Both the position numbers and the translations under genes were made by a program. Shown in pieces: positions 35,201 to 48,834 of a DNA stretch of 64,000 nucleotides. The stretch comes from Dromaius novaehollandiae. Its lineage: Eukaryota > Chordata > Aves > Casuariiformes > Dromaiidae. The stretch is taken from assembly GCF_036370855.1 (NCBI RefSeq), contig NC_088098.1:141008721-141072720 (forward strand), given 5' to 3'. The notes under the pieces are model-generated. The model was not told the origin of the DNA and did no database searches. It worked only from the letters and a program-made list of their open reading frames with translations. Numbering within the stretch: position 1 is the first letter of the stretch; each line of letters begins with the position of its first letter.

Positions 35201-38200
35201 AAAGTCCAAGCTCAGTCATAAAAACTGGTGGCACAGTAGTCAGATCTTTTAGGTTGTGTTGTCTGAAAGGGGATTGGCACCATGAGCAAGAAAATTTCAT
35301 CCTGTGTTCAAGCACAGGATGAGGGTTTGTCCATTCTTTAGCAGTTTCTCTTTCTGAGGAAAATGGGCTATAGAATTCCAAATTTTGGCTTAATTGGTTA
35401 GGTCAAATAAGAGTAAGAATAGCTTAGACTGAAAGTGTTAGGTTGATCTCCTGTACAGAAAGATCTCACTGAAAACAATTAAGCTTATTGTTTATAGTCC
35501 ACAGTAGTCAATTTAATAGGAAAATCTTGACTCTTTATGTTCTTACATCATCTTGATGGGAAGAGGTGTGGATAGCATCGTCTGCAAGGGAACATTGGCA
35601 AGAAAGGACATAATCTAGTCTTAAATAATTTCGCATCACACTAGACAAGATGGTAGAGCGAGAAAGAAGAGAGAGAGGTATCAGAATTAACTAGGTCATG
35701 CACTTCTTCAAAGATTATGAGCATGAAAGGATTGCAGCTTTTGCCAGTTTTCCATGTTTCTTGTCAATGTTGTCTTCCTCTCCTTTGTTATCTTCTGTTC
35801 CTTTTCTTCTCCATATGCTAAGAATTTTAAAGACTATTAGAGATCACATTATTTGCCATCAGTTTATAATTTTGTTCCAAAATTAGATGTAGTTGGTTAC
35901 CAGTGCTGAATATTGTTTGTTTGTTTGTTTATTGTTATCCCTCTGCAAGACTAAGTCTGAAAAAGTTTCTTTATCTCTAAGTAGCTAATGATATAGCTCT
36001 CTACATCATAGTTTTCTTTTTCTCATCACAATGTTATGCAATTATTTTAGCATGGTTAGTATTAAATCATTATTCAATTTAGTCAGTCTCGATGTGTCTG
36101 ATAACTGTAGATTGTTTTATAGCCTTCTAGTGAACTTCCAAGTGCAAGCAATACCTTAAAGGCAACACATTTTTAAACGGAGAAATCAGAAAAAAATATC
36201 TAATTGCTTGGAGGTTTTGAATCTATGTTTAAAACCCTGTTTTAGAGGGTATCAAGCTCCTCTCCATAGTTCCAAAGCATAACCAGAGAAGAAATCACAA
36301 GAACGAAAAAAGTGCTATGCTTAAAATCACCAGATAAGTCTGAATGACAGAAAATTCAAACCTTTACATGCAAATAGCTTTGAAGTTGTACTGATTCTAA
36401 AGGTGTAGTGGATATTTATTAAGGTCATATTCCCCAGAGCCATTATACTTAAGTGTAAGTTGTATAAGCTGCTTATGTGCAGGCATGGCCCCCTGACTGC
36501 TATCTTAACTTTACTCTGATGATTTCTTCACTTTTCTCACATTTTCTCCATCTTTTGTTAGTCTGTGTTTGTCAGTCTAACAATACAAATAAGCTGTGCC
36601 CTGAAAACCTTAGGGATCCACACATGTCACTTGGAATAACATAGCTAACCTTTACTCAAGGTTTAGGTTACTGAATAAGGCTGCAGATTGTCTTTTCTAC
36701 TTTTTTTTCCCTTCATACATTCTCATAAATTTTCTGTTTTCATCTTTTAAGTGCTGGAATTCATTCATTTGCATTCCTCAGTATGGGTGAGTTTTGAGGA
36801 CTGCTGCTTGCTGTTATTATGAAAGTCCAAAAAGTAAAATGTTTTCAGGCCAAAGTACATCTAGTACTTTTTTCCTAATACCATTAATGCTACATTGCTG
36901 ATAAATTGCAACAAGTATGCAAATGTTGTGCTCAGTGTGGCTTAGTTCCCATCTTAAAATTGCTCCAAATCTAACACAGCTGGTTTCTGCTAAAATTATG
37001 ACTTCTTTTGCTCTGGTACAGAGTAACTGATTAATTCCATTAAGTTTAACATCCTGATAAGGCTCAGATCCTCCAGTATACTGAATAAAATCATGTCTTG
37101 TCTGGTCAGGTTTTGTAAAAGGTGTATTTTGAGAAAAAATTTAACTCTTCTTGAATAACCCTATGCCCTCAAAATCTGTACAGAAGGAACCAATGATTCC
37201 TAATTTTTTCTTTGCTTTTCCAATCAAAATCTTCCTTCATTTATAAACATATTTGAATATTTGCATAGCTTATTTTTCTTAAGCACCTGCCCTTTGTTCA
37301 AGTTAGGCTGAATTTTGGCTGTGCCTCCACTGTGGAACAACCCTGCTCTGTTCTGATGTGTACCAGGAGTAGGACCCTGTAGGCATACCTCCCTTCTTTT
37401 CTCACTTCTCGTCCCATTGCTGGGTTCTGTTGAAAGAAGACCTTGGCATTTGGGCAATAAAAGGTCCACAGAGCACTTCAGCAGGTCACCCCAGCTAGAC
37501 CTGCTGGATGCAAATTCAGCTTCAGTGGTCTTTTGTCTCTCTTCCGGCAAATGCACAAACAGTATCATTAACCTGAATTATTTTAATAGAATGTATATGT
37601 CTTGTCTGATATTATCTTGGAAAAATTCAGCTGCAGGAGAGATTCTCAGAAGTAATCTTATATCCCTTCAGCTCAAAAATAAGTTTAGAAAGCAGATGAT
37701 AATTATGTTTTGCTGTTATCTCTGATGGAGTTTAGATTCTATCTCAGGAAATATATCATTCAACCAGCATGTACAAGTGCCAAAAAATCATTATCACAAA
37801 CAGTGAAGTTTAGTGGAGGTCACTGGATTGTATCTATTTATGTCACTAGGGTTTTGACTCTATTTTGTTTTGACTTCACTTAGGCACAGAATAAATGTGA
37901 GCATGAACAATTACCATTGCTCTGCCAGTCAGGCAATAGCAGCAGTTTTTATGAAGTAAGATACAACATGCATATAGTGTTTGAACTTGTAAATTCACGT
38001 AGCCGTCCAGCTGTTAGTCTCACATACTATTCAGTTCTCCTGTTCTTTTAGGCCAAAGAAAGTACTGCTTTACATAGAGAATAATTAAAATTCCAGTCCT
38101 GTCTTTAACTATAAATTGTGTCTTGAAACAAAATCTTCTGTTGGATTTATGTCCATCAACGCGAAATATCAGCTGACTTTTTTTTTCCCTTGAAGTGTAC

Positions 38201-38555
38201 ATCAAAATTTTTATACCAAGATTTGAGAGCTTGAGGCAAAATACTATGACCACTGTCCCAAAGAAGGTTCCATGGCCTCCATTTGTCTTCAAGTCACTCA
38301 GTCCCTGCCAGAACAATGGGAAAGAGTCCAAAACCTTCATAAAGAAAACCAGTTGCATTCTCTTTGGCATTTAAATCTTTTCTTTTTTTCGGTTTTGGAA
38401 ATGAATGCATTTCCTTACACTAAATGTACAAACTGATGAATAACACAATTAATTGGAATAGTGCAGGAAGATACTTTCACAGCAAGTGAAAGCAGAGCTC
38501 CTACTCTCACACCGCTAGAAGTTATAACATTAAAATACTTTTGAAATGATCAAAT
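32290..38555. other. Noncoding stretch, no gene seen
   Basis: AT-rich with a TTTG microsatellite at 35914-35931. 34060-34260 and the GC-richer minus-strand frames at 35022-35381 (119 codons) and 37224-37568 (114 codons) stand out slightly, but none matches a known protein. No transposon boundary was recognised. Confidence 0.5.
35914..35931. repeat. (TTTG)n microsatellite
   Basis: Four tandem TTTG units. Confidence 0.75.
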
Positions 38556-38559
38556 GGTC

Positions 38560-38830
38560 ATATAGGACATGGCAGGAGGGAGATAACAGGCAAATGCTGC
38601 AACAAGAAAAGGTCAGGCTGGATATATGGAGAAATTTTTTCCCCACAGGGAGAGTGAGGCAGTGGAACAGGTTGTCCCGCAAGGTTGTGCTGTCTCTGTC
38701 CTTGGAGGTTTTCAAACCTACCTGGACACAGCCCTGAGCAGCCTGGTCTGACCTCAGAGCTGGATCTGCTTTAGGGCAGAGACCTCCTGAGGCCCCTTCC
38801 CACCCAAATGGTTTTGTGATTCTGATTCTA
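38560..38830 (+). mobile_element. CR1 LINE, heavily 5'-truncated, plus strand (about 270 bp)
   Basis: This is the extreme 3' end of a CR1 element. The frame at 38546-38737 carries the conserved ORF2 C-terminus (RLDIWRNFF, then RQWNRLSRKVV, then LEVFKPTW), the known 'RLDIRKNFF...WNRLPREVV...LEVFK' block of CR1. It is followed by the 3' noncoding GAGACCTCCTGAGGCCCC and a degenerate tail, GTGATTCTGATTCTA, in place of ATTCTATGATTCTA. The start at about 38560 is approximate. The copy is dead. Confidence 0.88.
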
Positions 38831-40965
38831 ACCCCTCTAAGAAAGATATTCTTATTTTACCAATAACAATTTATTTGTTTTTCTCATTACTTCATTCTCA
38901 GCCTAGGAGAAGTAGATTCTGCCTTCTTATCTCTATCGAAACAAATAGGACAAAAAAAGTTTTAGACTGTGGGGGTGAGAGGCTGCTTGAAACATTCTGC
39001 ACTAAAATATTTGGGATTCAAATTTCAAATCTGGAAATAGCTTTTCTCAATAGTAAGAAGTAAATGATATTTTATTTAGTGCAACTACTGTTATATATGT
39101 AATGATACTATGCGTAGAGGCCTATGGAATCTCATCAGCTTGTAGAGTAACAGTTTGTTCTTGACTGTATGATCAGCTTAAAAAATTAAGCCTTTTGTTC
39201 CTTTACGTTTATGTTTTAATCCGAAGTGTCACAACACCACTGTGTAAAGAAGCAAATAATAATTTCACATACTTCGGAAGAAAGACATGTCTGGAATGCA
39301 AAATGTTTAGATGTTCAGCTGCTGAGGGTTAGTTATTCAGTTTTTCAAGAATACATATGGAGAAACAGGATATTTATTGGCAATTCTAAGGTAGAAGAAG
39401 GAACGTAAGTTCAGCGTACATAAATCATAGTGGATTACGAAAGACATAGGAGCTATTGCTACTCTTGCTGCAAAATTTGGTCTGTGAATAGCAATCACTA
39501 GAATTTGTTAAGAGTCTTATAGCTTCTGAAAGATATTGCCTGGTCTTATTCAGAGTAGAAAACGGCATGTGACAGCTTCTGAGGAAGCTGCTTCATGACT
39601 TTGCTATCATGCGTTAATTTATATGGGGTAAACTTAGTGCATTAAAAGAATATTTAATATTTATGCTTGTTAACTTGTTAAATGAAAGACAACAGAGGAC
39701 TTTGTATTTGCTTTGAACTAGTAACATGAAATAGTAAAAATATATTTATTTTTTCCCCACTGAAGACAGGACCAAACTATCTGGTTACCATCAGCTTTCT
39801 ATCTTTGGAAAATACTATTAGAATAGAACAGTGAGTATCTCTACTATGTTTATACAGATCTCTCTCCTTAGAAGTGCACTTGTCAGCTATCTACCACATT
39901 TGAAGGAGCAGCCCATCAAGTTAGGGCCCTTATGAATGGAACATCCTACCTCTAAAGCACGTAGAGATTTTTAGTAGTACTTAGATATGTAAAAGAACCA
40001 AACAATTATGGTATTTCTCCCCACACACCAAATATCAAATGTTCCAGTACCAAATTAGTAGCTAGGCCACTCATGTCAGCTTGCAAAATATTAGAATACT
40101 TAATTGGCAAAAAGAGTCAATAATCATAAACTATGGTGTCAGGAATAAGGGAAAGATAAAGTACTAGTGGTTCTTGACAAGGGTAAATTAACAAATCCAA
40201 TGAGTATGGTTCAAATAATTAATAAAACATCGGTCCATAAGAGATACATTAGTGCTTAAAGGCCAGTCCACTATGATGTACTAGTGCGTTCATTAAGAAA
40301 AGAAAACTCTAGGGAAAACTCCTAACTGTCTTTGTTCAGATGCAATTATCTGAATTTTATTGCTGGCCACAACTTAGAAAAAATGATGTTTACATAGTAA
40401 TAGATATACAGTGCCCTTCTGTTGGATGTTAGCTGTGGTGTCACCAACCCTTGAAATGTGGATAAACAACTTTGAAGAGGACACAAAAGCTTGCTTTCAT
40501 TAAATTCAATCTGTTAATTTGTAACGAGTAGTGAGACAGAAACAGATATTAGTAAAGGCTCATGCCCTGTGTATGTTAAAATCAACAATATAGTTGACGA
40601 GTATTCAGGCCTCATACTTCAACAAATCAGAGTGATTCAGATGTGTTGCTAAACCTATCAAAGTTGCAGAGAAAAAAAAGTTAGTTTCCTACTCTAATTC
40701 AGCCCCTAGAACAGCTTTCCTCTCTTCACTAACTATGCACCAAGGATCCTCATTTCTTTAGAGCAAAAACAGCCTTTGAAAATATTCCTATAAGGGAAAA
40801 TTAGAATTTCCAGTAATCAGTCAACTGATCCCTTTGACTTCAAAGGTCAAGAATCATTCCAGCACATCCCTGACATGCATTGATATTAAAAAGAAAATAA
40901 TTAGAAGGGAAATGATAAGAGGGATTGCCAAAGTAGTTGTTTACAAACTTTAGGTTAAATTAAAA

Positions 40966-41005
40966 GGAAAAATTAATTTTGAGAAGGAAAAAATAATTTT
41001 GAGAA
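40966..41005. repeat. 20 bp tandem duplication
   Basis: The 20-base units at 40966-40985 and 40986-41005 (GGAAAAA..AATTTTGAGAA) differ at one position. Confidence 0.75.
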
Positions 41006-41064
41006 ATCAGGAACATAACAAATGTAGTTTCAATCCATTCCTGCCCTTACTAAGCCCTCTGGCT

Positions 41065-41095
41065 TATGATGACCTCAGTGGGAGTTCTTTACCAG
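41065..41095. repeat. Possible relic of an old amniote interspersed repeat
   Basis: GACCTCAGTGGGAGTTCTTT resembles the 'TTGACTTCAGTGGGAGTTTT' part of palindromic repeats that are abundant in turtle and crocodile genomes and rare and worn in birds. Short and degenerate; based on recall, not alignment. Confidence 0.25.
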
Positions 41096-42493
41096 CTAAA
41101 ATGGGTGGAGGATGTAGTCCTTTGCTACAGAAAAGTATGTGAAACCTTTCTGAAAAGTTCAGAAAATTCTGAATGATATGTTAAAAGCAGAATTTTATTT
41201 TTTTTCCAATCTTCTTATAACTTTTAATTTCATTGTTATTAGGTGAATTTCTTCTTGTCCTCTGTTTGTTTTCTTTTCCTCCTCATGAAGAATTCTAGAG
41301 AGATATACATACACATTTGAACTCTAAACATGCAGATATTTTACTGAATGAAATATTCTTGACATGTTCCTGCATCAGCATTTGTGCCAGCATTTATTCT
41401 CAAAGAGAACAGTAAGAAAAAGAGATTCTGCAAGCACATGATAGCCTCAAAGCCTGCTCAAGTGCTTGCTTGTTTCACAATGTAAACTGGTGTCTGAACC
41501 TACAAACTCTGAGTTTGACCATGCACATATTTCTTAAAAGTCTTGCATGAACTAGTCCTTGATTTGACATAGTACAGATAGCCATCTTAATAACCTAAAA
41601 CTTTCTGGAACAGTATTTCGAGTAGCGAGATATTTATCTGAGATCCAATGTTGTGGAAGAGTAAACTATATGTGCTGAATTGTTACAATTGTTCTGTCAG
41701 GAACTGACGCTGTAAAATGGTTATGTCAAAATGTATTAACTAATTCTCTAAATGTTACAACACAATGCTAAAAAGAGAATCTACTTCTTCCTCCAAATTC
41801 AATTTCTCATTGTTAAAATATACTACATATTTTAAACATCTCTGTGGAACTCACCAGCATTTTAAACATATTTTACCAACCAATATACTATTGGTTGCTG
41901 TTCCTCTAGGCACTTCCTATAGTGTTGGTAGTTTAATCAATTACATGGTTTTCAATAAGATATACATTTTGAGAAGCATCTAGAAAATTGGTAACTCAGT
42001 CTATTTATGGCATCTAAATGACTCATCTTATCTTTGTCCCTATTTAAAGACAGTGTCAAAAATACAACGAATATGAACATTGTAATTTCACAAAATATTT
42101 TACAGACAATTAAGCCTTTGCACCTCAGTTATCTGCCAGGCTGAAACTTCTTTGATGAGCTCTTTCCCTTCACTCTGTGTTGTTTGATTCAGCAAATCTC
42201 TTATTATTATTCTTTTTTTTCTCTTTTTGCTACATCAGCTACATTTCTCAAGGTGTTAATGCCCCTAAGTGTGCAGTTATTTGAAACACTTGAGCAACTG
42301 AGGCTAATTTAAAGTCATCCAAATAGAAACCCTTTTACCACTCTTTACTCAAATGTGTTGAGAAAAAAGTTTCCACTGAAAGTGTGAGAATGATGCATTA
42401 TCTATATGTAAAGATTATATATGTATATTATAATAAAGATTGTTAGACTTCAAAGTAGTATCATATAAAGTTTGCAACTGACTGCTATTGAAG

Positions 42494-42516
42494 ATTATTA
42501 TTACTATTATTATTAT
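42494..42516. repeat. (ATT)n microsatellite
   Basis: ATT units with one ACT interruption. Confidence 0.75.
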
Positions 42517-42695
42517 ATCCCCCAAGGTCTTTACTAGCACTTGTTGTACTTGGGCAATACGTGAACTGAGAGTTACTCATTATTAAAATGCTTTGCTTTA
42601 TCAATTTCTTGCTTTTTACTGTAATTATGTTATAGATGCTTGCTGAAAACATGATACAGTAGAAACCTAGGATGAGGGAATTTTTTTTCCCACTA

Positions 42696-42721
42696 ACTCC
42701 TTATGTTTTGACATAAGGAGT
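42696..42721. repeat. Perfect 11 bp inverted repeat (hairpin)
   Basis: ACTCCTTATGT (42696-42706) and ACATAAGGAGT (42711-42721) pair exactly around a TTTG loop. T-runs flank it on both sides. No gene is adjacent. Confidence 0.8.
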
Positions 42722-43365
42722 GGTTTTGCCTCTTTTTTTCAGATAGATTCAGTCAAATTATGTACAATTTATGTCATAAAAAACACTCAATTTTTTACAA
42801 TGCCAAATCAGTTGATTAATGATGGGTGAAAGTCCGTCTTCTAAACCGAACAGTTCAGACCTTTGGGATAACAGAGAACATATTTTCAAACTGAGGCACC
42901 CTTCACCCCATAAAAATAATTCTTTTCCCAGACCTTTGCAGAGCCTGTCAAGACACTGATGATATTTAGATGTTATTTCAGTTAGTGCAGTATTCACTGT
43001 ATCTGTAGAAATACACTGAGAATTTTTATATTATTACATAGGAAGAAGAAAAAATTGTCATCTTTCCTGACTCCAGGCATATTAAACACCCTAGAAAAAG
43101 GGTCTACACAGACATCCTCATGAGGCCATCATTGTTATTCTGTCATCTTCTTTAGGTAGAGCCTTTTGGACTTGAAAGGCATTAGTCAAAAGAACTCATC
43201 ATATACAGATACCAAACAGCAAATTGGGAGTCAAATTTTGTATGTTTGTGTATAGTGAATGCATAGCTTTACTTTTCCAGTTCCCTTTAGAGATGGCCTA
43301 AAGTTTGCCGGTTCTGTTTCTAGTCAGGGTCCTTCATGAATATGATTCTGCCTGCATTTCAGATC

Positions 43366-43432
43366 AGGGCCAGAACTTTAGCTAATGTAAATTGGTACAG
43401 ATCTGCTGAGATCAATGATGATTTATATTTCT
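43366..43432. repeat. Relic of an old amniote palindromic repeat
   Basis: AGGGCCAGAACTTTAGCTAA followed by TGTAAATTGG and, further on, GAGATCAATG lines up with a repeat common in reptile genomes (AGGGCCAGATCCTCAGCTGG, then TGTAAATTGGC, then TTGAAGTCAATGG). I judge about three quarters of the positions to match from memory of the consensus. The second half of the palindrome is worn away. Confidence 0.4.
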
Positions 43433-43439
43433 TGTAGCC

Positions 43440-46400
43440 TGGCTCCTCTTTTATCTCACCTTGACATCCTTTCTCTGCTGACAATGGCAGCAAAGAACAC
43501 ACTCATTTGTCTTTTTTACTCAATGCCATTTCCATCATTTCCTATTCCAGTTCACTAAGCTAGTGTTCTCCTCTTTAAACAGCTTTCCATGGGACTTTTC
43601 CAGTGCTCAGGTGGATTCTTTCACCTTCCCAACTCACCCTGCTGGGAAATCTCCACCTCAAGTTCTGCTTTGAACAATTAGATTTTCCAGGCAGTGATTC
43701 AAATTCACATGATACATGTTTTTGCGAGTAAGCAAAATATGTTCTTAATCCAATTTTCAGGTGCTGAGCACTGCTGTCATAGTGGAATATTTTGTTGGCT
43801 GGATCCAAATTAAACTTACTCTAAAATACAAATATTTGAAATTCAGAAAGTTTTCTTTATCCTTAAATACACTCTAAGTTATTATTATTACTACTGTAAT
43901 ACATCTATTACATTTACATATTATTTTATGTTCATTAAAATTCGTAATCCACAGATAGAGTGGATTATAATGCATTTTATCACTTTAAAACACTCTATAA
44001 TGGGATACTCATTATTGCCATGTTAGACGTAAGATTTACTATGGCACCATTTGTTTTTTACAATAGGGTGACTCTATTGGAATCAGTTACCTCATCAGCA
44101 GAAGAAAGAAAGAAATACAGTAGTGGATAAACACTTTTTATAGTGATGTTATCTGAAGCTATTTAATTCATGAATGAGACTGATCTGAGAAGATAGTGTC
44201 ACAGCTTCAGCTAGTATAGACCGATGAAGACTGAGCAAAGGTGCTGATTTGAATCCCCTACCCCATCTCAGTGAACTGTCTCTAGCTAGAACCTAATTTT
44301 ACTGCCTGCAGAAAGTCACAAGGGAAGAAAGTACATATATTAATCCTATTACAATTTGAAAGATGTGCCTTTCAAGGTCATTGTAAAGATCAACTTCATT
44401 GTGTTCACACTGAAAAACCTGAGGAGTATTAATCATCCATACCTCCTCAGCAAGGTAAACAAATCTGCTTTGTGCTAGAGCATAGTTTTATAGTCTAGTG
44501 AATGAGCATGCCACTGCCAGCACCACTGAGCTTTGCTTTATTGAGGATGAGATGATAGGCACCAGCCCTCTGTGAAGAAGGCATACAGTATACTCAGTAA
44601 CAGTAAAAATAACGAGCTGAACAATCTCATGCCATTACCTTGAATGGAATTTTCTCTTTGTCCTCTCTCTATGTGGTTTAGTAATAGTGTGGGCAAGAAG
44701 GAACATGCAGAGACACATTTAGTCATTTTCAGTATTTTTGCCAATGAGAAGTATATTGTACCATGGGAGCTATTGCTTTAGACTCTACAGCTGTAGGAGG
44801 GCTGATCTCTACTGAAAGATCAATACAACAGCCCTCTATTTCTCTTTTAGATAGGAGCCATTGTCACCCGGAATCAAAATGATGCTTTAAAGATGCTGAA
44901 TATGGCTTGCTCTTCTCTTTGAGGGCCAGATTCTACCAGCCTAACACAGACTGAACATTATCCAAAGGCCACTGATAGCAGCAGCAAGATCCAAATGCAT
45001 TCAACCATTCAGATTCAGTAACTTGCAGCAGTAATAATTTTGTTTTTCTTTCTTAAAAAAGAAATTTTCTCCTCTGTGCCATTTTCATTGGATTATTTTG
45101 GGAAGAAAATATGAGGGATGCATGCATTCAAGCACTCCGAAATCTCTCTGTATTCAGTCCTTTCTTCTGAAGGGATGCTTAAAGAGTGTTTCAAAACTGC
45201 AGGGATGGTATAACATGACCATCTTTCTACTTGTTGTTTTGCCTGCAGAGAGTGTTTAGTAGGTAAGTTCCAGAGAGTTTCACAGGCCTCCATCCTATTT
45301 ACAAGTACAATTTACAATTTAAATATACAAAGCTCTCAGTAGATTTAGGGCATGCATCTTAGAGAGTATCTCTACCTTCTTAATTTCACAAGACTGTTAA
45401 GGTAAGTAGGATAAGCATGAGATTTTCTCAGCACACCTTCTGCTACACATTTTCACACAGCCATTTGACCTACAGAGCCAGAAAGAGCTGAACATGTTGG
45501 AGGACTTCTTCAGAGCTTTGGAATTCAAAATCTGGTGCTTGAAAAATGTCTGAGTTAGGCTGACAGGTAGTTAGAAGTATTTTGAAAGTAATGCTATTTC
45601 TAATAATTGGAGACAAACTCATCCCTGAAATCTGCATGTTTCAATTAAGAAAATACTGAGCAAACACCATAGCCACGAACAAATAAAATACAGAAAAACT
45701 ATAGGAATTCAGTTAAAAAGTTTATGTGATTTCACCCTTGTGATTCAAGTTTGAAGAGCTTACACAAGCTACAGAATCTAACTTTAAAAAAATGTACAGA
45801 TAACACCTTCTGAAAATAAGGTTAATTTACAATAGCACATACTAAAATATCTAAAACTACCAGTCAATTTTAAAAGAAATCTTTGCCAATTGTGTGGTTT
45901 TAAGTTTTGCTTTAATGGTAAAATATGCCACTTTCAGGTCACAGACCGATCACACGGTGCTAGAGAGAAAAGTCCTTTTTATTTAATGAGCAAATCTAGT
46001 TGCTGCTGCTTATAAAGTCTTGGCTCTACAGCCTCTTCCAATATTTGTGTTTCCCAGGCTCTGTAACTTGCAATTACAGTTCTGATTCCCCAGTATCACC
46101 CACACAAGAATTTGGTGTAATAAGAAAAAGAAAAATTTGAAATGATTTCTAAATAATCTCAGTGTTCTCGCAGGGCTCAGAACATTGGAATTTAATTGGC
46201 ACTTTTTACTTACTTTAGTAATATAGTAATAACTCTCTAGATTTTGAGTGTTCCATGGATTTAGCAGCTTCATGAATAATCACCTGCCACAGAAACCTCA
46301 GACCATTCTTTATCTGGCTGGTTCGTTTAAAAATAGATCAGATTAGCTTTAGGGAATGCACTATTACACTTCTAGAAGGGACCTGCCAAATAATGCTGAT

Positions 46401-47030
46401 CATCACACATGATTCAGTGTATACGGTTTTCCTTTCAAGTAGGTGCTACAGACATACATAATAGTAGAAAGAGTTCTACTGCAGGGATACCACAATTCAG
46501 ACTTCAACTTCTGTTTCTGCAGCATGATTTGGTTCACTTAATCCCATTATTACTGTAATCAACTGATTAGCTTCTTTGGACCCCAAATGTGGTAGAAGAT
46601 CCCCTCATGATAAATATGAGTGCTATGTTCTTGTGTAAGATAAATATAATTATATATATAATTAAATATTGTTCTTTGCTAGCTCCAAACTAATAAATGA
46701 GATGCTGATTTTCCTAAGACACATCAGTTTTTTCTTTACTGTATAGTTAAAAAGTCAGTTACTGCTCTGGGAAAAAGTATTCCAATTTTAAAGGACAGAT
46801 TATTGAAAATCTCATTCCTAAATTAAGAGCAGTATTTAGATTTGAAAGAGAACCTTCCTCTACTGAAATCATTTAAGCAGTATGATTCCCAAACATGTTG
46901 AATGCAAACCCATTAAATCAGGCTCCATGAAAATATGGCAGTGGAGAAAAGCTAAGGGAGATGTTGCCCCTTTCTGTTGCCTTCTCCATGGGTTCCCTTG
47001 GGTGAAGCTGCCATCGGCTGGTGTTAGCAA
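43440..47030. other. AT-rich noncoding stretch
   Basis: No gene seen. Only a probable old repeat relic at 44932-44980 stands out. Confidence 0.5.
44932..44980. repeat. Possible relic of an old amniote repeat
   Basis: AGGGCCAGATTCTACCAGCC, then TAACACAGACTGA, resembles the arm of a second common reptilian palindromic repeat (AGGGCCAGATTCTGCCACCC...). Degenerate; based on recall of the consensus. Confidence 0.35.
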
Positions 47031-47039
47031 GTAGTGCAG

Positions 47040-47199
47040 AACAACATTGGCTGATTTGTGGAATGAAACCACTGGTGCTGAGGCCTCCGTCTCCATGTTA
47101 TATGCACCTCAGAGAGCTTTCATTTGGGATAGTACTGGTTTGGTCCAACAGACCAATTTGTTTATTTCAAAACTGCCCTGTAACAGGAACCAAAACATG
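47040..47199 (+). other. Candidate exon with consensus splice donor, unrecognised
   Basis: A frame open from the TAG upstream reads through about 53 codons (A-D-L-W-N-E-T-T-G ... S-K-L-P-C-N-R-N-Q-N-M) to ATG|GTAAGT, a perfect vertebrate 5' splice site at 47200-47205. The upstream AG (47038-47039) has a poor pyrimidine tract. The composition is more protein-like than most frames here, but no family was recognised. It could be a lncRNA exon or chance. Confidence 0.15.
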
Positions 47200-47787
47200 G
47201 TAAGTCGAGACAAGCAGGAGATTTACTTCAAAAATTCAGCTTTGATCTGAACAAACACAGAGTGGGCTTTGGTTCTCTCCTTGCAGTGGGGAGTAAAGTC
47301 AATATGTCTCACCTCCCTCAAACACACAAGACTGGCTATTCTGGGGATGAGGATATACTCAGCAACTCTCACTGCAGCTCTACCAAAATACATTAAAAAA
47401 TCCATGTAATTGCCCAGGGAATGGGAGTGTAAACCTGGACACTCAGTAGTGAGGAAAAGAATGAACAGAGGGAGATCTGGTTTCCAGTGCCTGTTCCTAT
47501 ACTGTCTATGCTTTTTGTATTCATAAGCCTTGGGATAAAATACATAGGCAATCCTAAAAACAGAAGTCAGAGTGCCCTGAGATGGGTAGGTAAGCAGGTA
47601 GAAAAGAAGACAATATCATGTTTTCCACTTCCACATTACGAGGGAATGATTAGTACAGTAGGGGCCATATGTACCTATTTCCAGAAAGAAGTCCCCAAGC
47701 CATGGAAAGAATAACCTCCGGACACCACTCATTAGGGCATGGAGCAGCTGAGAGCCCGAGGTTTTGAGCCTCCTCTCAGTCTATAAC

Positions 47788-47808
47788 TTTTTTTTTTTTT
47801 TTTTTTTT
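47788..47808. repeat. Poly(T) tract, 21 bases
   Basis: Uninterrupted T run followed by GTCTCAG. No retrocopy was recognised next to it. Confidence 0.85.
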
Positions 47809-48834
47809 GTCTCAGAATAGCAGATCTACTCTAGTTCTTGGGCCTAAACTCTGAATGTACCACACTTCATTCTGTTTTCCAAGTTACTGCTTTAAAAATA
47901 AGGTATTGCAAAACGCAGTGTAACAGCGCCCCCACCATTCCTGGAGCTAGCTCCATCAGAAGATTGGCATTTAGAAAGAGGAATAGTATACATGCCCTAG
48001 AGCTGGAATTTGCTTTGCAGAGGAGGTTGTCATCCTGTCACTCAAAAATTCACTGAGAAATATGTACCTGGCTCTCTGCGGACCCTTTGAAAATTCTAGC
48101 CTATAAAATAAGCACCTATCAAATATCACATCTCTACAGAGATGTTCATTAGAGTTCAAGAAACTGGCAGTCAACCGCACTTCAATAAAATACTCCTATG
48201 GGCCTTATCCCCCAAGGATTAAAAAGAATTTTTAACCCACTTGAACCCTGGTTGGAAAAGACATGCAAAAACATTCCTAACCCAAAGTTAGAATTCACCT
48301 TTCTAAGCCAAAGTGACTCTACTGTGCAAGAAAATTAACTGTCCAACACTTAAGTTACCACTTAAAATTATAGAGTTGCTTTCCCATTTTGATTGATGTT
48401 TTCACTGATATCTTCAACAAGAAGCAGCTGAACCCTTCAGAATTAAACTAGGACATTTTGAGAGGATTTTTGTTTTCTTGGAGGTGAGGGGGTAAGTTCC
48501 CTGATTGATTGTTAAAACAAATCAGCATATTACGTATAGTATATAAAAGAGACTTCAGACTGAGAGGGAATGAAATCAAGGCAAGCTGATTATAACATTC
48601 ATACTGCGTACTACAAGTGCTATACAAATAACTGGAGAAGAAACCAGCAACAGTGCTGCTAGGGAAACTGCTCAGCACTGCAGACGTTTTCCTGTTACAT
48701 GACACTCATAATACTAGGCATCTTAATGGAAATTTGGTGTGTTGTGAATGTTGTGTTTGACACAGGGAGCTGACACTGCCTTGTGGAAAAGCTGGTGATT
48801 ACTGGATGCCCAGGACATCTTTGGCATTTTTAGG

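Larger units (their letters stand above)
38831..43360. other. AT-rich noncoding stretch with small repeats
   Basis: No gene seen. It contains a 20 bp tandem duplication (40966-41005), a probable relic of an old amniote repeat (41065-41095), an ATT microsatellite (42494-42516) and a strong hairpin (42696-42721). Confidence 0.5.

Noticed and set aside
35022..35381. 119-codon minus-strand open frame
   Set aside because: Moderately GC-rich but no recognisable domain, and no splice or poly(A) context.
38020..38370. 116-codon minus-strand open frame
   Set aside because: No domain and no neighbouring gene structure.
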